This document shows positions 1-15,100 of a stretch of 64,000 nucleotides of DNA, piece by piece. Source of the DNA: Phytoseiulus persimilis (Eukaryota > Arthropoda > Arachnida > Mesostigmata > Phytoseiidae); assembly GCA_037576195.1 (NCBI GenBank), contig CM075102.1, positions 42,280,745 through 42,344,744 on the forward strand. Reading direction: 5' to 3'. The number at the start of each line of letters is the position of its first letter. Position 1 is the first letter of the stretch. The translations under genes and the position numbers were made by a program. The notes under the pieces were generated by a model. That model was not told the DNA's origin. It did no database searches and worked only from the letters and a program-made list of their open reading frames with translations.

Positions 1-3000
1 TTCAGCCCCATCAGCGATCTGCCCCCTCGTCGCGGTATCTGTGTCAGTCTGTCGGTCGACTCCATCTTGGTTGAAATAACTCGGTCGAAGAGACGCCCAC
101 GAATCCTCGATCGGTCTGTTTGCCTGCCGCCCTACTGTTCCATCGCTCCACGATGTTAGGGACGGCTGGTCGGATGGACGTAATTACGAACTTCAGAAAG
201 CCGTCGTCGTCGTGAAGGATTTCACCTTATTCCGAAACGGGTTGATCCCTCTTCCGATTCCTGCCGTCGTGCTCGATCTCGAGCTGCTCAACCAGCCCGG
301 GGCAGTTATTCATGACTCGATCGATGTTGAATGTCATGGAAGGGCGAGCGAACTGTAACGTTGCTCAACAAGCCCTTCCCTCGAGTACTGGCCCGAGGAA
401 AGAAGAGCTCTTTCGTAGGTCATGGGTGATCGATTCAACCGCACCGAATATCCGAGAATTTAGCGAGGAGAAAGTTCACTTTTTGGACGGGCCCGGCTCC
501 TATCAGCTGAAAGTAACTATGGGCTAGGGCGTTTCAAGGGCGCAGCTCCACACAAGGACCTAAAAAACTCACGGAGCCCACTCGTGATCCATAACCTCGA
601 CTGTTCGTGTTGCCTGCCGAAGTTTCGCGGTCTCGTACTCCGTCCAGTACAATGAATCGGTGAGTCTTCTGCACCTGTGCACGATGCGTTATTGTTCTCG
701 GCGCTGCTCGCCGCGGGTTCCGCCGCACAGCTGCTGATGGAAACACTGAGCAAAAACTGCAGGTCCACACAAGCTAGAGCTCAGCTCCGTGAACCATTAG
801 GCATCGTAACGGATTCTAGGATCCCGAGCAATGAGAATCAGATCACGGAACAGCGTTGGTTGTGGCACCCAGGTGATTCGTGAGCCCTGACTTTCGTGCA
901 CGCCGCACTGACGGGCCCGCGCAATGTCAAGTCGTGCACTTTCCGGAAACTGTAACATGAGCCGAAGGCCTAAATTCCGACTGTGAAATCAGTTCGTGAT
1001 CCGAGGGTTCTCTAGCTCTGACCGAAGGATCTCGGCACGCTTGCCGGACTGGAGCAGTGCGGAGCATGCCTCTCAGTTGTTGAACGCCGTGCAGCATTCC
1101 CGATAGGTTGAGGACAGCCTTCGCAAGAGAAACGTTTCCGTAGGCGTTGATATAACCGGTCGCCGTGCGAAACGGTCGTCGTCCCCTGGAACTATCGGAT
1201 GGGCAAACTGTCTTGACACAGGAATGAAGTCTGCATCTGTAGAGCCTCATTTGGCAACAGCAGCAGCTATGTCTGTGTGTGAAAATATTGAGGGTCGAAT
1301 CATTCGAAAGACATCATTCGGATTACGCAACAAGTAATGCAGTTGCTTTGGACGTCGCCCATTCCCAGCAGCAGTACATTTGCCGCTGATGATGGACGAC
1401 AGTGGCGACAATGTTATATCCGCTGGAGAATGCCAGTTCTCGATTACACTAGAACTTGGCTTGCCAACGGAACTTGAGAAATGCTGGAGCGGTCTTCGAA
1501 GAAAGGAATCTCTCCAGAAAAGCGACCCAAAGAAGCCGCACTGGTCGGCAGGTGACTCCTGAGCCGCTGGGCGAGGAGTCAACAACCATAACGACCGGTC
1601 GCGGTGGCCGTGAGCAAATGAAGGCCAATCGATACCAATCATCATGCTCGAAACTCCAAGCATTCGAGACTCGGATGTTTGTCCCGAGCTACATTCGGAT
1701 CATTTCAGCACGAACTCCGGCAGGATTCGAGAGGAGCACTTCATCAGTTTCTCGAAGGTAGTGGGCCAGCGCGACGGACTCGATTTCCTGACTTTCGCAA
1801 AGCACCGCGCCACGAGGGATGCTCGGGTAAAAAAAAATGAGAGTCTCGCGGCGGACTGATTGCTGTGCGAGTAAATGCTCCTCTTCTCCGCCGATACGCT
1901 TGGCATAGCTTCCAGAAGATAGAACCGACGGACAGAAGACGGCGGCGAAACACGAAAAGACGCCACTTCCCTCCGCGGAACGCATGATCCAGTTTACAGT
2001 AACTTTCGTTTGTTCTGCCTGGCCAGCTGTCGTTGAACGGCACCTGAATCGGTGCTTGTTCGGACGGAGAAGCGGAGGCAGGAAAAACTCCGCAGAACGC
2101 AAACGAGGAGCCGCGAAATCTTTAGCTGCGATGGCAATGCCCAAATATTCCTTACCAACTACTCGCCAATGTTGAGGAGCTTCTCGTTAGGAGGAACGTA
2201 ATCGACCTTGCCAACAACAACTTCCTGAGTACGCTCTTCGGATCATCATAATCACAACCCTCCTGATTGACGGTGGAAACGATGATGAAAATCGCGTGAC
2301 TTGCTCCGCCACTGATGCTCGAATCATTCATCCCACGACCGGCAAAGCGAATTCAACTTACAACTTCGATCACTGACAGATGACATCAGCCATTGAAAAC
2401 TCATCTCTTCCCGTCTGCCCGCCGTCATCGCTCTTGTTGACGTAGTAGTTGATGAGTCCGATAGACATTGAAGTTCGGGTTGCCGTTTCTCGTTTCGAGT
2501 GAAAGCAAGTCTGTTCATCGAATTCTCAGCTCGACGAACGAAACGCCGGTGACTTCCGAAAGAACCGGTCAGGCCTTTCGGATCCACCGCGTGCGGGAAA
2601 TCCATGTGGACTTGAAACCCAGGGCACGTGTGCGGAATCGTTTTGCATCTGTAATCGAGTGTGCGCATCTGCTTCGCCTGATTCGATTCAATTTGATTCG
2701 ACCCGCCGATCTCGAGTTTAGTAGAGTTCCATAATCAACGCTGATCGAACAAACAAATCGTAGTGTGGGTCAGGTTCCCAAGAGGCCGCGTTATAAAGGA
2801 GGAAGGAGAGAAATCCTCAATCGAAGAAGAAGAACTCACTGATCAGAAGGCGAAGATCAGAGGTGCGCCGCTCGACTCCTGCGGTAGCGCCAGGCGCCGT
2901 TGCCCCAGACCTCCGGGCGCCGAAGTTTTGAGCGCTGTCAAGACAGGGTCAGGCGACGCGCTACCTTCGAAATCGCTAGCGACGAATTTGAGTAACAAGA

Positions 3001-6000
3001 CACAATGGGGACCAATCCGGATACAACTAACGACAGCTAACGAAAGCCGAAGACTGGTCTCGTTACGCCACGGACCTTTGACCAGAAGACCTTTAAGCCG
3101 AGCTCAACGGCCTTCGCGCCTGCCTATTCTCAACTCAAGTAGCGGAGGAGACAGCATCGATCTGTTGCTGCTGAAGCACTGTAGTTAAACGAGGAGCATC
3201 AGGACCGCGTCAGCCGAACGAAACATGTGGTATCAGCAGCTGTTTTTCTCGCTGTAGTCGAAGCACAAGCAGATGATGCCAAGGGGTTCGAGTAGTCGAA
3301 GCCCCCGGCGGACCCGACTTCCTGTTGACGCACAACAGGAGCATATCCTGGGGACGACAGCGAACCCAGGTCGTGTTGGTTCCTTACAGCGACATCAACG
3401 GCTGCGGCACAGAATCGGTCGCTGTTCTTGGAAACAACTCGGCTGAGGTGCCTCTCTGGGTGCCTCCGTGGTGGCGGCTTTTAAGCACCATACGACAGCG
3501 CTAAGTCGATCGCCAATTGCGACCTAATCATTTTTAATCTCCACAACATTCTACAAGGCTCTTCTGAGGGGAACCCGTCTCCTGAGTGGGAGTCTGATTG
3601 ATCACAGGTTGCTCGCCTACCCTGAATCACTTGTTTTCGCTCCCCTAATTCCGTTCCCGATCGCCGGTCATCCGGTTGGTCGCTCGGCCAGCTGATACCC
3701 TAGTCAACGTTCTTGTTCTTGCGTGGGCATTGTTCTGTCATATTTCACGAGCCGTCTTCTGAATCGCTCGGGAAGATTGATCCCAAGAACGGCCTCGATC
3801 TCTCTCCGCGTCATTGAGATTCCATCCGGAACTCGGTCACTCGGATTCGACGCTAGCTTCACAATCGGGCGAAAACATTGGATCAGATGAATGTCATCGA
3901 ATCGTCCGAACGATTCAGGCGTTTGCATCGTGAGCGACTCCGTCCCGATGCCAAACCCGTTTTCATGAGAGAGAGACCCCATCCAGTGGATGACAGAGTT
4001 TCCCACAATCGCATGACCAACGGAAACTCGTTCAGAGAAGCAGGTTCCGATGTGCCGGGGGCAGGGTTACTCGCCGCCGCTTGAAGTCGGAGTCCAGCCA
4101 GCAAGAACCGAAGCCCAACTGCCATCTCGAGAAAATTATCTGGTTTGCTCCTCCGGTAGTTTTAACTCTCCGTTTCATTTTTTTTTTTGCGATGGGGTTA
4201 TTCGGAGAATTCGCTGGTCTACCTCCATGTGTCGTCGTCGAGCGATCGGCTCGCGCATTGCACTCGAATAGCGACTACAACCAGGCCTCCGACGTCGCAT
4301 GACGCGAGCGTCCTCCACGAACCTCGCAACGTCTTCCGGAGCCTTTCTCACTGAGCAGGTGAATCTCCCGATCCGAAAAGCCTTCCACGACGCGGTGCGT
4401 ATCTCAGGAAGCGCCATCTGTTCTCCTGGGGTACAATGCGCGGATTTGTGGAGCAGTTTGGGATGAGACGTTCAAACTCCAAGCAATTACACGCGCAACG
4501 CCGACGAAGGTGCGCTCGGAGTCGAGCCGGAGCAGAGGGCTTTAAAACGCAAAGCACTCTAAAACTTGAAACCAGCTCCAAAGCGAGGTGTTCGACTACT
4601 CGAGTCACTCCCACCCAGGGTGGGGCACTCTCACGAATCCGAAGTTTCCCCTGCTGACTCGCAACAGCGATGGGAGCTCTGCACTTCGCTCGTCTCTCAA
4701 ACTCACCGCTCCTTTCTCCCGCCGTTCCGATACCCCTGTTTCGGCTCGCGATGCCGAGTTGTAATAGCACGATGTTTGAATTGCCAGTGCCCGTGGCGGT
4801 TGGATCGTCGCTCTGCGTTTTCCGACCGACTTTCGATTGAGCGTGTTCGTTCAAGGAAGAATCTCGGCAGCATTCGTGACCCAGAGAGCAAACGCTGGAA
4901 CAATCTCTTCCGCGTTCGAGTTCGGTCACAGTTGCTCGCCGGCTCGTTCATAGTCCGGCCGACAAGCGGTCAGTAGTCCAGCGGCTCGCTTTCGCTGATC
5001 CGGCCCGCCGCCAGTTCCGTCGGTAAACAAACCCCTGCGCGCTCGAGGTTTCGTGTTGGCGTCGCTAGATTCGTAAATTGCTCACCGAAAACCCCAAGGT
5101 GTCAGTTTACCCAATTACGGAAGGCAGCTGGAGCAACGACGAAGATGAGTATTAAGGAGCCAGCGCCAAACAATACGGGAATGCCACACGGCTGCGTCGA
5201 CAGCGGGCGTGGAGTGGGAAGAGTGTCCGCACTTGAAAAACCGTTGACGATTTGTTGAACGTGAAGAGCTCCGCTGCGGGAAGATTCGTTTCGCTTCGTT
5301 CTCCGATTCACTTGGGCCAATTGAGATTCATCAGAACGAGGACTGTCTTCGCCAGCAGGTCCTAGCTGCTGCCCGGGTGTACGAACTGATAGGAGGTCCT
5401 AACTGCTGTCGTGTACAAAGGCTAGAGAAACAGGAAGGCTACTCGGAAAATGGCGACGGTTCGAGAAGGACGAGTCATGTGCCAGAGGAGTGGAATCCCT
5501 AGAGATTCGCGAAACCGGAAAAGACTCGACAGCAACAACAACAAAAGCAACGAAACCGGGCAGACTATGTGGTCCCGCCCGCGGTCGCCAAGGTTCACAG
5601 GTCATCCATTGAGGCGGATGATGATTTTCTCTCCGGGTACCTCAACAGCTGTCCATGCTTAAAGTCGGACCGAACTGAGCGACTTCCGCTCTCAGAGACA
5701 GTCGGCTAGCCAGTCATTCAGGCCAGCGAGTATCGAGCCTGGGAGGGATCGGACAGCGGAGCGGGCTGCCGAAAGGAAAGTACAAATCCCGAACCTGTAC
5801 GACGCCCCAGATCTCGGGTCGAGATTTCTCTTCAAACAAAGTGGAAGGGCCTCATCTTTCGATTATTCACCGGTGTTTTTTTCTTCTAAGCCCGTTCTTG
5901 ATCAGTTCCATACGGCGATTCTGCATAAGTCGCGGATCGTTTATAACCATAGGGTTGTTTTTGTTCTCTCGATGCGAGAACCTCGTCTCCGACTCCCTCA

Positions 6001-9000
6001 TAGGCCGTGGTCTCGATTTCAAACCCAGCATCGCCGCCGCACCGTCGAGATCGAGGGTGGAACACCGGGTTTCAGTGCGAGATTCAGCCGATCTGTCGTG
6101 CAGGAACCCATCGACGGCGGCCGATGAGACGAGAGCAAGTTTTAGACCCGTCCATTGCGATTGAATCGTTTGCAGAACAGCCCCAATGGCTCGAACGACA
6201 GCTCGCATGGTCGCACAGCGAGGACAACGTCGAATGGACTTCCCGTTGGATTCTACGGATTCGTTCCCAGATTCTCCCAGAACGAACTGAGAACCTCTTC
6301 GAGTATGTTCGTCGCTGGGGGCATGTTGAAGCATTAGACTCAGTACGCAGACGGCGGACCGACGGGGTCGGGACATGTTCTGACAAGACCGAGACGAAGG
6401 TGAGAGCTACAGGAGCGGGGCCGTTATGCATAGGAGTTGTTCACCCGGGAAGCCGCGACCAGTGCCCTACCGCACGCTCCAACTCTCCATGGAACGGGCG
6501 GGCGGCGAAACGAATGAATATTTAACCTCATCTCTCGATGAACACCGTCTTTTGCGTCTCGTCAGCTATTTTGACGACCGAGCGAGCGGAGCTGTGCAAA
6601 ACGCAACCCCACACCACGACAGTATCCATCCGAACATGAACCGATGTTTTTTCGAGACCTCTCCAGAGCTGAAGGCGCAGGGTCACCATTTGGGATCGAA
6701 ACCCTCGCTGCCGTCTCAACCTACCCAGGGTTCGAGCCAGCGCGATCGCGGAAACGTTCTGCATATGGCCGTCTCATCAACCACGACTGACAAGATCTCC
6801 ATGAGACATTCGATTCGCAGCCCGAATCTGAATCGTCGGGCCCGCTCTCCCTTCGTTATTCTTTTCCGTGTCTCAGACCTCCGCAAAAAACCGACGTTTC
6901 CCTACCTGCCAATGCGATCGGCTTTGGAAACGTCATAAAAGTGGCTTACGAACTTTGTCTCTTGTTTCTCGATATCAGATCGCGATGCGCTTTCGCGAGT
7001 GGCGAAGAACAGAGAAACACGGATAGCGAAGGAATAGAAAAGAGCTGATAGATGAGCAACGGCAGCTGGTTGTCACCCGCTGTCAAAAAGTCAAACAGCG
7101 ACCTTCTTCTTCTCCCTCTGCTTCCCTCCTTCTTCTAAAATGAACTTCATGAACGCAGACCATGGTTCTTCTCGCTCTCGTGGAGCAGTGTCAGCAAAAG
7201 CATTCCGACGACCGAGACCATTTACGAAAGCGACTGGAAAACTGAAATACTCAAGGGTGAAGGTTTCCACAGCGGGCGGATGAGTTTCGGGAAGCTTTTT
7301 CCGGAGACTGCAGCTCGGTTAAGCCGATCTCGACCCAAAACCTCGGAAATATTCTCTTTTCATTCGCTGCCAGACAGAGCTCGCTGAATTCTATCCGGAG
7401 AGCAGCTGTCGCAGAGGCGTACGTTTTCTTTGTTCTAAGTCGGTATAGCCATCGTCGAATCTAATGAGGAAAATCGAACCAGCCGATGGAAACGAAACAC
7501 TGGAACAGCAGGTGTGAATCTTCTGTAGCGATGCCTGCAGTATTGTTAGATGTCCCTGGTGGAATTGTCGACAAAGTTGACTTTGTTGTTCAGGTTTCGA
7601 GAGCCAGTCGGAAAACAGTAGCTCCGACAGTGACGGAAGGCTTTGGGAATTGGTCGAGTAAATACATATTAGACTAGATACCGCCAGGGCTCCACGTTGT
7701 CTGCGGCTATCCGAGCGTGCAGCTTGAACATCCTCTTCAACGTCGTTTCATTGCACCAGAAAGGGAGTGCATGAAGTGAACAATATCAATCGGGAGGCTT
7801 CCTCTCCTCAACTGATTGGCCGCTAATTTACCTCATCTCGAACGATCACATCACGACAGTCGCAGCGCGTCAACCCGCGACTCGTTTCGATCGCAGCATC
7901 GCGAAGGGTTTTTCCTCGACAGATTCGCAGTCGAATGCCCAGGCAGCTCGGATTGACGATCCGATGTGCAAATGAACAAAGCTCCTCGCGCTTGCGTGGT
8001 TCGTCATTGACGCGTCGTCTCGGTCGCAAACGTTGGTCATTCAGTTGGCCGAAGATGCACGAGCAACCGATGCTTAGCTTCCAGAAACCGGAGTTGTACT
8101 TGTCTTTCTGTGAGGAGCGAATCACTGGACCGTTCGAACGGTTATGACAGGCAGACATGCGAACGGGCTCCATCCGTTGCGATACAATGCGTAAGAAAGT
8201 GATAGACCAAGAGGCCCTCCTTTCAAGGAGCACGCCGAGTGCCGCAGATATTCCGTGGAGTTCATGTTGACTCTCATCCAGAGACCGATGGATAATTAGA
8301 ATCCTGTTTTCGCTTTTCGATTAGCCACAGCTGAACCAGGCATTCTATCCTCCAGCTCGGCATCGGCTGGAGCTTCTACATGGATAATCGGAGATCTTAC
8401 GCGGAGGGAAGATGCTCATTGAGCGAGCTCTCGTCTGTGGGCTTCCAAGGAATACTTGGCCCTCTAGAATCACTGCCGGATGTCGGGGCATTGGCGCGAA
8501 TGGAGCTCGAAAACGTATGATCTCACCGACTCGGATCGACGGAAACTAGAGAGAGGCCTCCATGTTGTTTACTTTCCTTTTCAGCAGAAACGTCTATTGG
8601 TTGAGGAACTGCAGCAGGCGAAGCAACATTCGTGTTAGACAGTTAGTTGTGTCAATAGAGCTCAAACGAAGTCAGCTCAGCACATAACTGTGCCACGGAA
8701 TGACATCTCGAATGAGAACTCTACTCGAAACTCACTTTCGTGGGGGTCGTTCATGTGGAAACGACGAATCCTAGTCGAGAATCGGATCAACTTCAACTCG
8801 AACGAATCATTGCTCCCCAAACCTTCGAGATTTTTCAGGTATTAGCCGCTTTTTGCATCGTTCCCAGAAACAGTGTGGAAATGAACGAAGCATCCCTCAC
8901 ACGGATGTGCGTTCGGATGACATCCATCCGCGGCTGTGTATACCGGCCAGTTGAACTGAAGTCCGAGCGATCAAACCGGCAGTCCAAGTGCAGTCCAAGA

Positions 9001-9063
9001 TCCACTCGTTTTCGGTAGAGCAGGCAATGCTCAATGGACTTGACGATGTGCTGAATCATTCAC
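1..9063. other. No recognisable gene; probably intergenic or intronic
   Basis: I see no protein family, RNA gene or transposon here on either strand. Open frames are short, overlap on both strands and often lack an ATG, as expected by chance at about 50% GC. A hydrophobic open stretch on the minus strand near 5110-5195 lies between an AG and a GT dinucleotide and could be a membrane exon, but nothing else supports it. Confidence 0.5.
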
Positions 9064-9165
9064 GAGTCTCCGGACCGAATCTGACAGGTGAAACTTAACT
9101 GAGCGTTCGGCTGCGTCTCGAGCGTTACACTGGGCTTGGCCAGCGCGACTGCTAGCGGAACGATT
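9064..9165 (-). CDS. Possible single exon of an immunoglobulin-domain protein
   Basis: This is a 102-base open segment on the minus strand. It is preceded by a pyrimidine-rich tract ending in CAG (9166-9168) and followed by GTGAAT (from 9063 downward), so it has the shape of an internal exon. Read in phase 1 it gives a peptide with an Ig B-strand pattern: a hydrophobic strand, then L-S-F-T-C, then a Gly-Asp turn, similar to the first half of I-set domains in Dscam-type adhesion proteins. I could not find the matching second half with Trp and Y-x-C in the flanking few kilobases. The match is short and could be chance. If real, it would be one exon of a widely split host gene read leftward. Confidence 0.2.
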
Positions 9166-12100
9166 CTGCGAGAGTGAAGAGACCAATACAGAATCGGCCG
9201 GTCACGCGACAACCACAATATCCAGATGGGTCCCGGCCAGGCTTCATTCAAAGGGTTTTTCCACACAGTCTCACACTCGGGTACGCTCTGCACTCCACAG
9301 CAACAACCCGCGCGACCAGAACTGGATACAAACACGAACACCAGCTGCTCCAAGCAGCCGCAACTTCACCCAGCAGATGTTACGTGAGCCCGCTCATGAT
9401 GATTATGATGATGACAGCGGCAACAACAGCGAAAACTGTCCCGGAGAAGGTGCGCCTGACTGCACAATGAACCTGAAGTAGACTCCGGTTCGCAGAAATC
9501 TGCCCGTATTCCAAGAATCAGCGCTGTTCGACCGCGCTCGCACGCTTCCATCCGCTCCCACGACGAACCACTTTGCAACTGCGTGGTTCCGGTGGGCAAC
9601 GACAGCGGAGTGACCGTTGTCTTCCGATTCAAATTTTTGGAAACTTCGTCTTCCTCCGATTCCCCTTCAGGGCGACCACGCTCGAAAAATCCCATTTTGA
9701 GAACAGGTCGGAGGTGTTGTCTCGACGAGAAACGCAGCCTCTGTCGACTTGGAACGATGAGGGGCGGGGATGCCAGTGAACTTGGCGATTATGGGGTTAC
9801 CTCTCTCAGCGAAGACAACAATCTTCCTAAGTCTACAGGATTATCACTCACGGGGGAGTCCGTTGCGTGTTTCCGAATGTCGTTGTTGGTAATCCAAGTG
9901 GCGAATCACTTGTCACTTCACTCACAATGTCGGATAGAGCGCATTGCTCGACGTTGGCTCGCAAGACACGTTTCCCCTCAGAAGACGAACATCATCACAA
10001 GCACAGACTAGTTTTTTCGTTCGGAAGGCTCCTGAGAATCTAATTTCCAAGCCCAACTAAACATGAGCCGACCTGGAACTAACGGATGACCAAACCAGCC
10101 AGCGAGCGGGCGAACCACCATCCAACCAACACCCTGTCTGCCAGCCTGCGTTCGCTGCTCGGCTGCCGCTGGGACCCACGACCCTCACCCTCCTGAACAC
10201 GGAAAGGGAAGCGCCTGGATGCGAGAGGAGGCAGATCAAGCCTCACTGGTGGCGCGACATGTTCTGCCACTACTACAGCTGCCGCGGCGACGACCACTAC
10301 GAGCACAACTACTGCTCTAGCCGCGACTACCCAAGGAAGGACACGGGCATTCTCCCCCTCATGACAGAAGAGTTCACACCTGAGTCCTCGAGAATTCAGG
10401 GAGTTTGAAGACCTTATCATTCATCGATCGTATTCGCTTCGGAAGCGAATTCGCTTGCGAAATTCTATCAACGATGTCAAAAACCTGTATTGAACACGAA
10501 GGCCGACTCGCGAGGGAACAGAGGCGCAGAGCAGGCCGAGGGAGACCGGAACCCGATCTCGACAATGCATTCCGTTAATGTTTTGGGCGTTACTTGGGCC
10601 GAGGATAGAAAACCATCGGGAATATTCCGTGATCTCGCATTGATTTCTCGTGAAATCTACAGTTTCCTACAGAAGCCTGTTGTCTTTGCATCTCTAGCTG
10701 TGGATATCTCCGAGTCTGATACGTTGGCCCACGATGGGAACAGGACAGGAAGGAGAAGAGTCTCGAAGATATCAGCAGCTGCGGGAAACAGCAGGAATTC
10801 GCTCCTTATTCTCTTCTGCCTATAACCGATTCTGGCTTTACTTGGCAATTGAAGTCTCGGCTGCATCTGAACCTGGGAGAGGGCAAACGAGCAAATGCAT
10901 GCGCCTTTCATCGATCTGATTCAATCTCAGATCCACCGGGATGGAGCTCCTGGTTGAGGCTCCTCTGCAGGTCCTCCGAATGGGAACATCGACGCGAAAA
11001 TTTCCTTACCCTCTAAGCTGAATTTAGGGAGACCCGCTCGACCGGGTAGTTCGGTGGACCAGTGATTTCATGAGATGGGAATCTTGGACTTCATCTGACC
11101 CCTTGAGCTCTCTGGCGGATTCCGAGAAACACTTTGTTGAAAGTTCTCTTCATTGAGGAAGCTGTGCAACTAGATCACAACGGAGTCGACTAATAACGGG
11201 GAGACGTTGAAATTCACTCCGAGCGGGATAGGGAAGCACCCAATAGACATTAGCATAGTATTAGACGTGATTCCTCGATAGACGCAAGCATCTGTCCCTC
11301 GGTTCCTGTGTATCCTGCTTTCGCTCTCTATGGGTTCTCTTGACATCTGACGGTTGCCCTGCTAGAGTGCCGGCTAAGCTAGCGTTGAGATTCACTCTTT
11401 CCAACGCAGCATTGGGCCGAACTTTCCGAATGGAGTCCGTGGGAGTCTGCAATGAATCAGTGGACAATATTGGCGGAACAGACACAATTATCTGAGAAGT
11501 TCTTGGCTGTTGTGTGGTGCAGTTGATCCATCCCATGGGCCAGATGAGAGGGAGCCGAACGTTCGGCTCTTGGAACGTATTTCTGAACTTGAACTTCACG
11601 CCTTGGAGAATCGAAAAGTATGAAAAATGGTTGCGTCATTGCTGAACACCGGCCAGCGAGGGCCTTCGAACGGTGCCATGGTCAATTTCTCGTTGAGAAT
11701 CCGAAGCGGATTCCAGTGAGGCGAATTCGATATCTGCAATGATTCCGTGGGAACCAGGAACGAAAAATAGGGATGTCGCAAAAAAAAACACCAGAATAGC
11801 AATATCTGTCCGTCTGCGGATCTACACGCCCTGGGAGCATGTTCGGTGTCTTCGACTCGATTCGATCGGATCTCTTCATGTTTTCAACGGAAGAATACCA
11901 TACGCCGCCGGGGAGCTCCACAAGATCAGAAGTCTGTCAGAAGGTGTGTTGAACGAATAGAGCAATTGTACCTCCTGGAGTCTTGAATTTTTCCTCCAGC
12001 GTCGTCCCGTTCTACTTCAGATGTGATTTTCCTTGGATCGTTCCATCACACGCGTCCTTCCGAAATCCGATGAGAGAATTTTGCGCTTGCGGATCGAATG

Positions 12101-15100
12101 CTACGCCCATCCGGGGTGATTTACTTCGGAGCGGCGTCCGACGCTGAACGTTGCGTTTCCGATAATTAGGAAGGGGGATATGTTACGTCTCAAACAACAA
12201 AGCTTTTCCGGATGCGACAGCTTCCCAGTCAAGAACGCCCAAATGACGCGCAACATTGGCTTAGGATCGCGAGAGAAAGAAAATCTGAGAAGGATTCTCA
12301 GAGGTTTCATGCATGAAGTTAGTCAACACATACGCGAACACATCAGCCGCATATGGTCATAGAGCGCATGTGATGCATTCGAACCTTGTCACGTTGCCTT
12401 ATCACGACCGTTCGTGACGGAGTGGACCCCGGCTTCCGTCAGACCCTGGAAGTCTTTCGATGCAGCCATGGGCACATTATACGCCACCCGTGAGAGCTCC
12501 ATATGGCACCTTGGTTAGGATTCACTTCCTCAGAGTTTTCTGACTCGATCCATTCGAGTCCGGGTTCAGTCGTTGTTTCACGCGCCGTACCTGGTCAACC
12601 CCAGCTTGGAGTGAGCGGGCCAGCGGGGACTCGGAGGGGAGAACGACTGCACTCATACCCGCTCATTCACTCGCCTGCCTGGATACCGTGGGAATCAGCC
12701 GGAGAGTCCACCATCGCTCGGTAGCTGTCATTTTCGTTCCCGAGCTGTCTCATAGTTAGCTCAGTTTCCACTTCTCTGTCAAGGACAGACTCGCCCGGTT
12801 TGGCGGTTTTCGAGAATGCAGTCCTGAGATTCTGAGCTCCTGTGGAACGGGAAACTCGAATGCTCTGAGAGCGAATCTTCGCTCACCGAAGAGTCTCGCT
12901 CCGTGAAGAGGTTCCACCTCGGCCGAAAGGCATGTTAGCTCACTGCGTATTAAACCATGCCCGAGAGAATGTTCTGCTCCCACTTCGGAATTCTAATTTA
13001 GGCGTCAGGCACTAAATGACGCGCGAACGGGGAAGAAAAGACGACGCACTGTGGAATATGATGGATTTTGGGAGAAGTCCCATCTCGTCATCTCACAATA
13101 AGTTAGCTCAGCTAGAACCTCACCAGGCACAAACGTCAGGCCGTTTCATCTCGCGAGAGCCGCTGGTGGTGAGACTCTCACAAGTGCCCCCCCCCCCCCC
13201 ACGAACCGATGAGAAATTTTATCCCGAGTAGAGTCCCTCCTACAACACAGAGTCCATAGAGAAGTGGTTAAGGGGACGGGGGGGGGGAGGGGATTTCAGC
13301 CCGGTATGAATACAGCGAGAGTTCCTTTGTGCGATCCAGTTGAACGCTGTCGAAGAGCGGGAGACGTCCCGTACCAGTAACCCGTTGGCATCGGAATCAC
13401 ATGTTTGTACTACCACGCATTCTGTGGCCCTCGCGGGACTTCTCCCTTGGATTCTTGACTGACTGACTGGCTGGATGTCTGACTAGACACCCACTTAGTG
13501 ATCTTCGTATTTTTCTCTCCGTTTCAAATCAAGGCCACGTCAAATAGACCCTTTGCTGCACCCGACGCTGATGTTGCGACGTCGTAGTCGTCGTCGCGCT
13601 TGTCGACCGCGCTCCAGAAGTTGCAACCGCCGAACTAGGACAGAATTTAGTTTCAGCATGGTGAGCGAAGTAGCTCGAGCTAACACATATCTGAGACGTC
13701 TGGGATTCGCGAAGCTTCGCAGCTCGGACTCGGGCTTACGACCGTAGTGGCTGGGTTCGACTTTCTGGGGAAGCCTCCTTCCTCAATACGCGCAAAACGG
13801 AGTCTAATTCCACCCAAATCTGTGGTTTACGAGACGTTCTTGTTCGCAGCGGCTTCATCGTATCTCCTCTAGAAGCAACAGTGTTTTTGAGTCGCTCATG
13901 GAAAGGACTCCAGGTGACTTCTCGGTCCAACCGGATCCGGATCGTCTCACACCAACGAAGATCCGAGGGCCACTGATGAATCATGAGGTGGAATCCCTGG
14001 TTCCGGGGCAGCACCAGTCACAATTTTTCAGAGAGAATCCTCGCAAGCTATGTTCCGAGTGTTTCTTATTCTTGATGCGGCGCTAAAAATCCTGCTTCTG
14101 AATGAGTCATCGAGTGAACTGTTTTCTTGGGTGATGATCTTCTAGCAAACAAGCCGTCAGAACCTCGTCCGAACTCTTGAAGAAGAAAAATATGAGTCGA
14201 GGAGCAGGTGAAGAAAACGAATCGGACGAACGTGGAACGGGCCAACAAATCCGACGGTGCCACGGCACAGGACACGCATGGACAGAGAGCCTCGGGAGCT
14301 CATTCCGTTCGACCGTTGAATGGTGCTCATCTGCGCCTATGCAAGGGAAATTCGTTCACTTGCGTCGACAATGGCAGCTTTCGCAGCGACCGCTTCTGTA
14401 CTGTAGGAGGGGGAGGCTCCAACATGGGCGCGCATGCCGTTTTCTGAGGTCATTTCTCGCCTTGAGAAATTGAGCCGAATACGGGATCGGCTCCGATAAC
14501 GCGTCATTGGAATCCTCTCAACACGATGAGGGCGATACAAGAGATCTTGGAGCTGCTCTTGTATTTATCCCCCTTTCGAACTCCGCTCTCCACGACTGAT
14601 CATGTGGACGACGAATCATCCACGGCCGATGCTCAAATCCGAACCGAGATTCCCTACGCCGATCGCGCAACTGTGCGCTCCAGACGACTTCACTCCCAGC
14701 AAAAAACGCGTCGGCGAAATCCCGTCTTATTCACAGTGGTTCCCGAAACTCCGACTCCGCGACCCCTTGGCGGGACCCAATCTCAGATTCAGGATTGGTG
14801 GTCTGCTGCGCCACGAGCCGACAAACCGTTCTTCCTTGCTAAGCGGGTTTCGCTCGTTCGTTCGCGAGCCAGAGATGAAACTACCGCCGTCGTTCCAGCG
14901 GATACGTTTCTACGGTTCGGCGACTGCTTCACCGAACGGTGCCCACGCCCTAAATAAATCCAACATTTTGCCACTCACTCACTGCCACATGCAGCCAGGG
15001 AATACCATGTGCTCTGTTCAGCAGTAGGTTCATATCAATTCGGGCTAATTCGGCTCTGAACCTTTGCGTCGTTTGGCATCCTGTGCCACAAAGCGAATCG

